A DNA stretch of 64,000 nucleotides. It comes from JANOYY01 sp031418035 (lineage in GTDB: Bacteria; Actinomycetota; Acidimicrobiia; Acidimicrobiales; JANYDT01). The position numbers and the translations under genes are program-made. Below are positions 26,533 to 33,731 of this stretch, piece after piece. The stretch covers positions 21,508-85,507 of the forward strand of contig JANOWU010000051.1 in NCBI GenBank assembly GCA_031418035.1. The letters are read 5' to 3'. The notes below the pieces were generated by a model that was not told where the DNA came from, ran no database searches, and was given only the letters and a program-made list of their open reading frames with translations. The first letter of the stretch is position 1. Each line of letters opens with the position of its first letter.

Positions 26533-26607
26533 ACGGTCCTTGCGTAGGAAGGGAAAAAACAGGCGGGTAGCCGCCTGGATCTTCGGTACGAACCGTGCGG
26601 CAAAAAA

Positions 26608-26823
26608 CTAGTAGTTGGCGGCCTCGTCGGGCGCATCGTCGAACTCGTCGAATTCGGCATCGTCGGGTTCGAAATCGTCTTCAGGCACTCGAGCAAGACA
26701 CCAAGACGCACAAGGTGCTTCGGCACTTGCTCCGCATTCGTCGCAGGGTGTTGCCGTAGGCTCCAGGGTGATGCGCTTGAGGGCTCGGGCCTCTTCAAAC
26801 CGCCGGTGGCGTCCCTTTTTCAC
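26608..26823 (-). CDS. Small acidic cysteine-motif protein
   Basis: A 71-residue protein with a basic N-terminus (MKKGRHRRFEEARALKR), a middle segment PCDECGASAEAPCASWCLAR with four cysteines in CxxC-x7-C-x3-C spacing (a possible zinc knuckle) and a very acidic tail (EDDFEPDDAEFDEFDDAPDE). It sits directly upstream of typA on the same strand. I do not recognise a family. The bipolar charge and cysteine spacing argue for a real gene rather than a chance frame; nucleic-acid or ribosome association is only a guess. Confidence 0.55.
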   Translation of the reverse strand: MKKGRHRRFEEARALKRITLEPTATPCDECGASAEAPCASWCLARVPEDDFEPDDAEFDEFDDAPDEAANY

Positions 26824-26983
26824 TTCTCGGCTCCTGCGTCAGAATCGTTTTTGGTCGTATCAGCATCCGAGTGTAGCCCGAGATCCGCATACACACTGCG
26901 GATAGGACCCTACTTGCGACAAACGACACACCATGAATCGGCATTCAGCGTCGGAATGACCGCGGGACGGCTCGAACTAACGT

Positions 26984-27214
26984 GTGGCTGTGGCCGACCA
27001 ACTGGATCTCGATGCTCTCATACTCCGCTTTCGCGAACGCGCAAAAGCGGTGAAGAATCGCCCACTACCGCCGGTCGAGGGCGCCGAACGTGTTCGTTTC
27101 AAAGAGCGCGCCCAGCAGGATTTCCTCGACTTCGCCCTCATCGGCGACGCAGAAGCGTCGTTTGAGGACGGTGTCGTCACCCTCCGAATCGACCTTCGCC
27201 CGCCAGCTTCGTGA
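26984..27214 (+). CDS. Small conserved-looking hypothetical protein
   Basis: The 76-residue protein starts with GTG (26984, or 26990) and its TGA overlaps the GTG of the next gene (GTGA), which supports translation. It is mixed helix/strand: a charged helix LDALILRFRERAKAVKNRPL, then RVRFKERAQQDFLDFALIGD and a terminal beta segment ASFEDGVVTLRIDLRP. No cysteines or membrane segment. I do not recognise the family. Confidence 0.6.
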   Translation: MAVADQLDLDALILRFRERAKAVKNRPLPPVEGAERVRFKERAQQDFLDFALIGDAEASFEDGVVTLRIDLRPPAS

Positions 27215-28065
27215 CCGATTCAGAGCACTCCCGGCTGGGTGCGCTGAGCGAAACCCTGCACGCAATCAACGACTGGCCGGTGCCCCACGCCGGTGCCGCT
27301 GTGGTCCTCGGCGACGGCTCGAACGTTTCGCATGGCGACTGCGTGAGCATCAGCCGCATTGCGTCGGTCTCGAAGCCGCTGTTTGGCTATGCCGTTCTGA
27401 TCGCCGTCGAAGAAGGCACGATCTCCCTCGACGAACCGGCTGGGCCCCCCGGCGCAACCGTTCGCCACCTCCTCGCCCATACCAGCGGACTCCCGTTCCT
27501 TGCCTACGACGCAACCGCATCAGCGCCGGGAACTCGTCGGGTGTACTCCAACGTCGGATTCGACGTCCTCGCTGACCTCCTCGAGTCGCGAGCCGACATG
27601 CCGGTCGCCGAATATCTCCGAAGCGCAGTGTTTACGCCGCTGCACATGGACGACACCGAGCTTCGTGGCTCCGTCGCCAAAGACGTGTGGTCAACCATCC
27701 CCGACCTCAGCAAGTTTGCGGCCGAATTGCTTCGACCGCGACTCATCGCCACCGAGACGTTCCAGAACTTCACCACCGTCCAGTTCCCCGACCTGGCAGG
27801 AGTGCTTCCGGGATTTGGCAGTCAGCGTCCATGTCCGTGGGGCCTTGGCGTAGAGATTCGAGGACACAAAACTCCTCATTGGACCGGCCGACGCAACTCA
27901 GCTGCCACCTTCGGCCACTTCGGAGGGTCCGGGTCGTTCCTGTGGGTCGACCCAGAAATCGACGCGGCCGCGCTTTGTCTGACGGGCCGTGAGTTCGGCC
28001 CGTGGGCCGCACCGCTATGGGAGGCTCTCTCCGATTCGGTAGTTGCTGCACTTCAGAGCCCATGA
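27211..28065 (+). CDS. Serine beta-lactamase/penicillin-binding-like hydrolase
   Basis: The 284-residue protein has class C beta-lactamase/esterase fold motifs: SxxK in IASVSKPLFGY (nucleophilic Ser, general-base Lys, near residues 51-54), HTSGLPF, and YxN in RVYSNVGFD. The third motif is HFGGSGSFLW, an HxG variant in place of KTG, common in esterase and peptidase members. No signal peptide is visible, so a cytoplasmic esterase or peptidase is more likely than resistance. It is coupled to the 76-residue gene upstream. Confidence 0.82.
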   Translation: MTDSEHSRLGALSETLHAINDWPVPHAGAAVVLGDGSNVSHGDCVSISRIASVSKPLFGYAVLIAVEEGTISLDEPAGPPGATVRHLLAHTSGLPFLAYDATASAPGTRRVYSNVGFDVLADLLESRADMPVAEYLRSAVFTPLHMDDTELRGSVAKDVWSTIPDLSKFAAELLRPRLIATETFQNFTTVQFPDLAGVLPGFGSQRPCPWGLGVEIRGHKTPHWTGRRNSAATFGHFGGSGSFLWVDPEIDAAALCLTGREFGPWAAPLWEALSDSVVAALQSP

Positions 28066-28091
28066 GTCCCCACGTCGAAGAGTTGGGACTC
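28064..28091. terminator. Hairpin overlapping the beta-lactamase-like stop
   Basis: gagtccc and gggactc form a 7-bp stem around a 14-base loop immediately at the stop codon. There is no T-run. It may be a weak terminator before the aldolase gene. Confidence 0.35.
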
Positions 28092-28147
28092 GAACCAACA
28101 ACGCCGTAGTCTTACCGAACCCCGCTTTCCGAACCTAGGAGTTCACC

Positions 28148-28951
28148 ATGGACCAGCGCTCAGCCGAAGAGGAAGTCGACAAACTGGCGGGAGGAGACGC
28201 TCAGACACTCATGGGCACCACCGTCCGGACCACCGAACAAGAGCGCCTGCACCGCAAGCAAATGCTGGCCGCGTCGTTTCGACTGTTCTCGCGTTTCGGG
28301 TTCGACGAAGGCGTTGCCGGTCACATCACCGCCCGCGACCCGGAATTGACCGACCACTTCTGGGTCAATCCGTTCGGCATGCATTTCGGCCACATCCGAG
28401 TCAGTGACCTGTTGCTCGTGCGACACGACGGAAAAATCGTGCACGGTTCGCGACCGGTGAACACCGCCGCCTTCGCAATTCACTCCGAAATCCACGCCGC
28501 CCGTCCCGACGTCATCGGTGCCGCGCATTCCCATTCCGTCTATGGCAAGGCGTGGTCCAGCCTCGGACGCCTCCTCGACCCGATCACCCAGGATGTGTGC
28601 GCGTTTTACGACGACCATGTCGTGTTCGACGACTACACCGGGGTCGTTCTCGATACCGAGGAGGGTAAGCGGATCGCCTACGCGCTCGGCGAGAAGAAGG
28701 CGGCCATCCTTCGCAACCACGGGCTTCTCACCGTCGGCCACTCCGTGGAGGAAGCCACCTGGTGGTTCATCACCATGGAACGCTCCTGCCAAGCGCAACT
28801 CCTCGCCGAGGCAGCTGGCACGCCGATCATCATTTCGCACGACACGGCCAAGTTGACCGCCGGTCAGGTGGGCTCGCATATCGCCGGATGGTTCAGCTTC
28901 CAACCGCTCTTCGACCGGATCAGCCGCGAACAACCCGACCTGTTCGAATAG
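28148..28951 (+). CDS. Class II aldolase/adducin family protein
   Basis: The 267-residue protein has the zinc site of the AraD/FucA family: Glu114, His127 and His129 (AAHSHSVYGK) and His191 (RNHGLLTVG). The 30 residues before the domain are a variable, charged extension. An AGGAG Shine-Dalgarno precedes the ATG. Family members cleave sugar phosphates or act as decarboxylases; this type, with HxHS and WWFITMERSCQAQ, is close to adducin-like proteins of unknown substrate. Confidence 0.88.
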   Translation: MDQRSAEEEVDKLAGGDAQTLMGTTVRTTEQERLHRKQMLAASFRLFSRFGFDEGVAGHITARDPELTDHFWVNPFGMHFGHIRVSDLLLVRHDGKIVHGSRPVNTAAFAIHSEIHAARPDVIGAAHSHSVYGKAWSSLGRLLDPITQDVCAFYDDHVVFDDYTGVVLDTEEGKRIAYALGEKKAAILRNHGLLTVGHSVEEATWWFITMERSCQAQLLAEAAGTPIIISHDTAKLTAGQVGSHIAGWFSFQPLFDRISREQPDLFE

Positions 28952-29003
28952 TCCGCCGCCGTTCTTTGTCGATTGGTCGCTCCCCGCGCTACAAATCGAC
29001 CGA

Positions 29004-29456
29004 CTATGAGCGCTGGCGTAGACGGTGCGCGAACAAGCACATGGCGCCGCCCAAGGCGCACACCCCGGCCAGCAACGTCACCCGCGGGCCCGAAAGCGAC
29101 GTGTCATTCACGGCAACGCCCGCCGCACCGGCGACCACGCCGATCAGGCCCGAGAGGACCGAAAAAATGGCCACCACGTTGCGCTTCCCGAAGGCCAACA
29201 GCAACACGATGACCCCGGCCAACATCGGTGAAGAAAACAGCGTCCACAGCAGGACCCGAACGACCGTCTCGTTGGCGATTCCCAGGTCGTCGGCTGCGCT
29301 GGCCAAGCCCAGCTCACGAGCCGACTTCGCCAGGGAAAAAGCCGATTTCTTCGCGGAGCCGGAAAGGATCCACGGCAACGCTGCTCCGACGGGGATCCCT
29401 ACCGCTCCGACTACGGCACCTGCAGCGCCGAACATCGAGAGCGTCGGTCGTGTCAC
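29004..29456 (-). CDS. Small integral membrane protein
   Basis: The 150-residue protein has an N-terminal hydrophobic segment (about 10-30, AAGAVVGAVGIPVGAALPW) and three more likely transmembrane helices (about 65-87, 93-113 and 122-142), ending in a basic HRLRQRS tail. The GTG at 29456 overlaps the gcvT stop (GTGA), which fixes the start and indicates co-expression with gcvT. I do not recognise a family; function unknown. Confidence 0.7.
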   Translation of the reverse strand: MTRPTLSMFGAAGAVVGAVGIPVGAALPWILSGSAKKSAFSLAKSARELGLASAADDLGIANETVVRVLLWTLFSSPMLAGVIVLLLAFGKRNVVAIFSVLSGLIGVVAGAAGVAVNDTSLSGPRVTLLAGVCALGGAMCLFAHRLRQRS

Positions 29457-30535
29457 TTCGGTGGACGATAGAACGCAAGCGCGCATACCTGCGCTTCGAT
29501 GATCCGCCCGCGGACGTCGACCGACACGGAATCGCCGACGTTGACCGACGACGCAAGAAAAGCCATCGCGATCCCGCATTCCAGCATTGGCGAGAAGTTT
29601 CCGCTCGTAACGACGCCGATCTGGACGCCGTCACCGTTGAACACCGCCGCTCCCTCTCGTCCTGGCTGGCGACCGGCGAAGCGCAGCCCCCGCAGCATTC
29701 GACCCGGACCATGTTCCTTTTCGACGACCAGCGCTTCTCGGCCCGGGAAGCTGGGCTTGCCCAGGCTCACCACCCATCCCAGTCCGGCCTGCCAGGGGGT
29801 GATCCCCTCGCCCAACTCGTGGCCGTGCAACGGAAGCCCCGCCTCGAGTCGAAGCGTGTCGCGAGCGCCGAGCCCCGCCGGAAGCACTCCTGCGTCGAGG
29901 ACGGCGTCCCACACGAGGGCGGCCTGCTCGGTCGGCACGGCGATCTCGACACCATCCTCACCGGTGTAGCCCGTTCCGGCCACAACGCAGTCGACGCCCG
30001 CCACCGTCAACGAGGAGACCCGAAACCGCCCCACCGTGTCGAAGTCACCGAGGGCCGAAACGCGCTCACGCGCACGCGGTCCCTGGACCGCAAGGATTGC
30101 GCGCTCCCCCGTGACATCGGCAATGAACAAATCGTCGCGAGCTTCCCCCTGACGCTCACCCTGCAACGCCGCAACCACACGATCGGTGTTCGACGCGTTC
30201 GGCATGACGTCGAACAGCGTCTCGCTGCGCCACCACACGATGATGTCGTCGAGGACAAACCCGTGCTCATCGAGCAGATGGGTGTACTGGGCCCGACCGG
30301 GTCCGATCTTGGCCAGGTCATTGGTAAAAGCACCCTGGAGCGCGGCAAGCGCTCCGGACCCCTCCACTCGCACCGTACCGAGATGGCTGACGTCGAAAAC
30401 GACGGCATCGAGCCGACAACTGCGGTGCTCGGCCAACGTGCCCGCCGGGTATGCCACCGGCATCTCCCAACCCCCGAAGGGAACCATCTTGGCGCCGAGC
30501 GAGCGATGCTTGGCATCGAGTGGCGAGTGCTTCAT
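29453..30535 (-). CDS. gcvT: Aminomethyltransferase (glycine cleavage T protein)
   Basis: Transfers the aminomethyl carbon from the H-protein lipoyl arm to tetrahydrofolate, releasing ammonia. The 360-residue protein shows the GcvT sequence almost throughout: SLGAKMVPFGGWEMPV near 12-27, FDVSHLG near 47-53, NASNTDRV near 112-119, TGYTGEDGVEI near 172-182 and a C-terminal GEVTSGxxSP-like segment GVVTSGNFSPML. gcvH and gcvP are not in the window. It is followed by a coupled membrane protein gene and preceded by the MerR regulator nine bases upstream. Confidence 0.94.
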   Translation of the reverse strand: MKHSPLDAKHRSLGAKMVPFGGWEMPVAYPAGTLAEHRSCRLDAVVFDVSHLGTVRVEGSGALAALQGAFTNDLAKIGPGRAQYTHLLDEHGFVLDDIIVWWRSETLFDVMPNASNTDRVVAALQGERQGEARDDLFIADVTGERAILAVQGPRARERVSALGDFDTVGRFRVSSLTVAGVDCVVAGTGYTGEDGVEIAVPTEQAALVWDAVLDAGVLPAGLGARDTLRLEAGLPLHGHELGEGITPWQAGLGWVVSLGKPSFPGREALVVEKEHGPGRMLRGLRFAGRQPGREGAAVFNGDGVQIGVVTSGNFSPMLECGIAMAFLASSVNVGDSVSVDVRGRIIEAQVCALAFYRPPK

Positions 30536-30544
30536 GCGCCGCGC

Positions 30545-31117
30545 TTAGAGATTCGCTGCAGGCAAAAGTGTCTTTGCGGAACCCGGGGTTCCGGACAGCG
30601 GACGCATCTCCAGGATCGCAACCCGCAATTGCTCCACCACGGGCGACAGGGGAACGATGTTCAGCACGCCCTGTCCCTTACGCACGAGATCGATGATCTC
30701 GCCATCATCTCGGACCAGCAGGGGCGTGTCGCCACAGAGCACCAAATTCGCGGACGCAATCTCTTCGCCGAGGTTGTCACGGAGGTATTCGACGGCGGTC
30801 CGTGCAGACTGCAGTGACACATTGGCGTCGAGCAGGCTCTTGATGACCTTCAACTCGAGAAGATCACCGTAGGAGTACACCCGCTGCGTACCGCTCCCCT
30901 TGGCGTCGGCCAACGACGGGCGCAACAGATTGGTTCGTGCCCAATAGTCGAGTTGCCGGTACGTGATTCCCACCAACTTGCAGACCTGTGGTCCTCGAAA
31001 TCCGTCTGCCACCGCCGCGTTCGCCGTGCGGGTACGAGAAACTGCAGTACGTGCTGTTACGGAAGGCGTCACTCGACATGTCCTTTGGGAGACCGGATTC
31101 GGGTACCGAAACTCCAA
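30545..31117 (-). CDS. MerR-family regulator (Rv1828/FtsR-like)
   Basis: The 190-residue protein has an N-terminal MerR winged helix from about residue 38: GFRGPQVCKLVGITYRQLDY, WARTNLLRPS and the wing RVYSYGDLLELKVI. A C-terminal domain has GQGVLNIVPLSPVVEQLR, as in the actinobacterial Rv1828/FtsR group rather than metal-sensing MerR. The first 35 residues are Ser/Thr/Arg-rich and the true start may lie further downstream. Position next to gcvT and the DUF151 gene mirrors the mycobacterial arrangement. A perfect 9-bp palindrome lies 34 bases upstream. Confidence 0.85.
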   Translation of the reverse strand: MEFRYPNPVSQRTCRVTPSVTARTAVSRTRTANAAVADGFRGPQVCKLVGITYRQLDYWARTNLLRPSLADAKGSGTQRVYSYGDLLELKVIKSLLDANVSLQSARTAVEYLRDNLGEEIASANLVLCGDTPLLVRDDGEIIDLVRKGQGVLNIVPLSPVVEQLRVAILEMRPLSGTPGSAKTLLPAANL

Positions 31118-31150
31118 GCAAGTCTTTTGAACAACAGACCCGACATAGAC

Positions 31151-31172
31151 GTAGTTCCAGCGATGGAACTAC
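31151..31172. promoter_or_regulatory. Perfect 9-bp palindrome upstream of the MerR gene
   Basis: gtagttcca and tggaactac are separated by four bases, a 22-base dyad centred about 44 bases before the annotated MerR start and between that gene and the DUF151 gene. MerR-type proteins bind such dyads, so this is a candidate autoregulatory operator. Confidence 0.6.
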
Positions 31173-31235
31173 AGGCTAGAGAACTCGCCGCGCGGCGTCA
31201 ACGGTCTCGGCCCTACTTCTCTTAGAAAAGCCTGA

Positions 31236-31754
31236 TTACTTGAAGTCTTCTGGAGAAATATCGTCAATGAACTTACGAAATTCATCGACGATCGCCGTGT
31301 CATCCGCGGGCGCCGATTCCACCTTCTGCACGGCAAGGTCCGGCACGGCACATTCGTCGAGCACCCGATCGTTCACGAGAATGCGAGCATTGGCCCGAAC
31401 AGCCAGGGCAATCGCGTCGCTCGGCCTGCTGGAAACCACCTCGCGACGTCCGACCGCCGTGTCGGGTCGGGCAACGCTCAGATGCAACTCGGCATAGAAC
31501 ACCCGTTGTCGGTACTCGGTGATCACGATTTGATCGAGCGCAACGCCCGTCGCGTCCATCGTGGCCAGGAACAGGTCATGGGTCATGGGCCGGTGGGGAC
31601 GCTTTTCCTCGAGCGCCGACTTGATGGCGGCCGCTTCCGCCATGCCGATGAAGATCGGCAGGATTCGATTCGAACCATCGCTGGGACGCAGTTCCAAAAA
31701 GGGCTGCTTCGTGGTTTCTTCGATTCGCACATCTACGAGTTCCAGTTCAACCAC
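31236..31754 (-). CDS. Bifunctional nuclease family protein (DUF151)
   Basis: The 172-residue protein opens with MVELELVDVRIEETTKQPFL and has ILPIFIGMAEAAAIKSAL and RPSDAIALAVRANARILV, the signatures of the DUF151/BFN family; plant and bacterial members have reported DNase and RNase activity. The C-terminal 40 residues are acidic and helical. The mycobacterial counterpart is Rv1829, also beside a MerR gene. It starts 27 bases after the PUA-like gene on the same strand. Confidence 0.92.
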   Translation of the reverse strand: MVELELVDVRIEETTKQPFLELRPSDGSNRILPIFIGMAEAAAIKSALEEKRPHRPMTHDLFLATMDATGVALDQIVITEYRQRVFYAELHLSVARPDTAVGRREVVSSRPSDAIALAVRANARILVNDRVLDECAVPDLAVQKVESAPADDTAIVDEFRKFIDDISPEDFK

Positions 31755-31781
31755 GATTGCTCTACGCCTCCCTCCACGACC

Positions 31782-32441
31782 CTACAAGCTCCGCGAACCC
31801 TTCGCGATCGCGCGGCTGCGAAGTTCGCTGAGGACCGCCTCGCCGCGCGGACTGAGCCGATAGCCGACGGTCAGGCTCTCGGTGAGGCCCATCTCCTTCA
31901 ATCGTCGGACCGACGCTTTGAAGACCACCGTTTCGAGGCCCTCCGACTCCGCAAGTTCGGGCGCTCGCCGCCCCGGCCACGTGGCGATCAACTCCAACGT
32001 CGCCATGGTCCAATTCACCCGACCGGCGCCGGTGCGCGGGGCGTCCATGCGCTCCAGCCGAGCGATGATCTCCTGAAAGTCCGCGGGCGACAGATCGGTG
32101 GAAGTTCGAAGGGCAACTCGGGCGTCGACGCCGCCCGGCGTCAACTCGATGCGATAGATCAAGCTGTCCTGCGTCGGACTGGCGGTACGCCCTCGCACGG
32201 ATCCCGTCCGCTCCCGGAACAACTCATGGCGTACCTCGTCGGCCGACGCGTGACCTGCCCGGCGGGCGTCGGCATCGGAGATCGTTTCCGGATCGATCAC
32301 GACGACGTCGACAATGTCGACCTCCCCTCGCGCCGTGCGCAGACGACTACCTGCTTTCACCGTTGGTTTGCGCCAACGTCGAAACGCAAGGTCAACCTCG
32401 CCAGCGAATATGGCGTCACGGATCCGATTCGTGAGCAACAC
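31782..32441 (-). CDS. PUA/ASCH-like protein with C-terminal winged helix
   Basis: The 219-residue protein appears to have two parts. Residues 1-100 resemble an ASCH/PUA-type RNA- or nucleotide-binding domain (MLLTNRIRDAIFAGEVDLAF, then WRKPTVKAGSRLRT and VDIVDVVVID). Residues 130-215 look like a winged helix (NWTMATLELIATWPGRRAPE, FKASVRRLKEMGLTES, YRLSPRGEAVL). Assignment of both domains is by eye and is not certain. It lies between glgC and the DUF151 gene, 19 bases after glgC, and is likely co-transcribed with the glycogen genes. Confidence 0.6.
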   Translation of the reverse strand: MLLTNRIRDAIFAGEVDLAFRRWRKPTVKAGSRLRTARGEVDIVDVVVIDPETISDADARRAGHASADEVRHELFRERTGSVRGRTASPTQDSLIYRIELTPGGVDARVALRTSTDLSPADFQEIIARLERMDAPRTGAGRVNWTMATLELIATWPGRRAPELAESEGLETVVFKASVRRLKEMGLTESLTVGYRLSPRGEAVLSELRSRAIAKGSRSL

Positions 32442-32460
32442 GGGTACGCGCTCCCCGAAC

Positions 32461-33687
32461 CTAGAACTGATACCCCTTGGGGATCACCACGACGCCACCA
32501 TCGGAAATCGTGAAACCCCGAGCCCGATCAACTTCCAGGTCGACCCCGACCTGCGTCAATTCGGGGATATGCACCCCTTTGTCGACAATGGCGCGTCGGA
32601 CTATCGCGCTGGCTCCCACTCGTACCTCGGGCATCAAGATCGAGTCGGTCACCACCGAATGATCATCGACGTAGACACCGGGCGAGATGATGGATCGTTC
32701 GACGTGCCCACCGGACACAATCGTGCCCTGGCACAACAGCGACGCGACAGCCGAACCCGGCGACCACGATGGTCCCTGGACGAGTTTCGCCGGAGGCAAA
32801 GGTGACGTCCCGGCAAAAACCGGCCACTTCATGTTGTAAAGGTCGAAGGCCGGTGCGGGAGCGATGAGATCCATGTTCGCTGCGTAGTACGCATCGAGTG
32901 TGCCGACATCGCGCCAGTATCCGCGGCCTTGGGGATGCTGACCCGGAATCTCGTTCAGGTCGAAGTCGTACCAGGCCGCACAGCCTTCTGCGGTCAGATT
33001 CGGAATGATGTTGCCACCAAGGTCGTGCTTACTGGATTCATCGGCGGCGTCTTTGGTAACGGCCTCGACGAGCACCTCGGTGTCGAAGACATAGTTCCCC
33101 ATACTGGCCAGGCACATGTCCGGACGATTCGGCATCGTCGGTGGGTTCGCCGCCTTCTCATGAAACGCCTTGATTCGGTCACCCTCGACCTCCATGACGC
33201 CGAAGTCACGGGCCTCTTCAATCGTCGTCGGAATACCGGCCACCGTGACGCCTGCTCCCACGGACTGATGATGCTCGATCATCTGGCGAGGATCCATGCG
33301 GTAGATGTGGTCGGCACCGAACACGCACACGATGTCGGGACGTTCGTCGCTGATCAGGTTCAGGTTCTGGAAGATTGCATCGGCACTACCGACGAACCAT
33401 CGCGGTCCCTGGCGCATCTGCGCGGGAACGGGTGTTACATAGTTGCCGAGCAGTGTGGAAAAGCGCCACGTCGCCGAAATGTGGCGATCGAGGCTGTGGC
33501 TCTTGTATTGCGTGAGCACCACGATCTGGAGATATCGGGCGTTCGCGAAGTTCGACAGAACGAAATCGACCAGCCGGTAGTTCCCGCCAAACGGGACAGC
33601 GGGTTTCGCCCGGTCGGCGGTGAGTGGGTACAGCCGCTTGCCCTCCCCGCCTGCGAGGACCATCACAAGGACTTTTGGCTCAGCCAT
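32461..33687 (-). CDS. glgC: Glucose-1-phosphate adenylyltransferase
   Basis: Makes ADP-glucose for glycogen from glucose 1-phosphate and ATP. The 408-residue protein has the nucleotidyltransferase motif VLAGGEGKRLYPLT with AKPAVPFGG, the RGTADAI-equivalent segment WFVGSADAIFQN, Asp in FGADHIYRMDP and a C-terminal left-handed beta-helix with repeated V-I hexads (SIISPGVYVDDHS). The ATG at 33687 gives MAEPKVLVMVLAGG. It follows glgA by 44 bases on the same strand. Confidence 0.96.
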   Translation of the reverse strand: MAEPKVLVMVLAGGEGKRLYPLTADRAKPAVPFGGNYRLVDFVLSNFANARYLQIVVLTQYKSHSLDRHISATWRFSTLLGNYVTPVPAQMRQGPRWFVGSADAIFQNLNLISDERPDIVCVFGADHIYRMDPRQMIEHHQSVGAGVTVAGIPTTIEEARDFGVMEVEGDRIKAFHEKAANPPTMPNRPDMCLASMGNYVFDTEVLVEAVTKDAADESSKHDLGGNIIPNLTAEGCAAWYDFDLNEIPGQHPQGRGYWRDVGTLDAYYAANMDLIAPAPAFDLYNMKWPVFAGTSPLPPAKLVQGPSWSPGSAVASLLCQGTIVSGGHVERSIISPGVYVDDHSVVTDSILMPEVRVGASAIVRRAIVDKGVHIPELTQVGVDLEVDRARGFTISDGGVVVIPKGYQF

Positions 33688-33731
33688 GAATTGATCGTAG
33701 GCCGGAACGTCGCGTCGAAGCGACCGAGACG

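Noticed and set aside
28070..28105. Minus-strand tRNA-like T-arm (GGTTCGAGTCC)
   Set aside because: The T-stem has a mismatch or an eight-base loop, and no D-arm, anticodon arm or matching 5' acceptor strand is found upstream. The sequence is better explained as part of the hairpin after the beta-lactamase-like gene.
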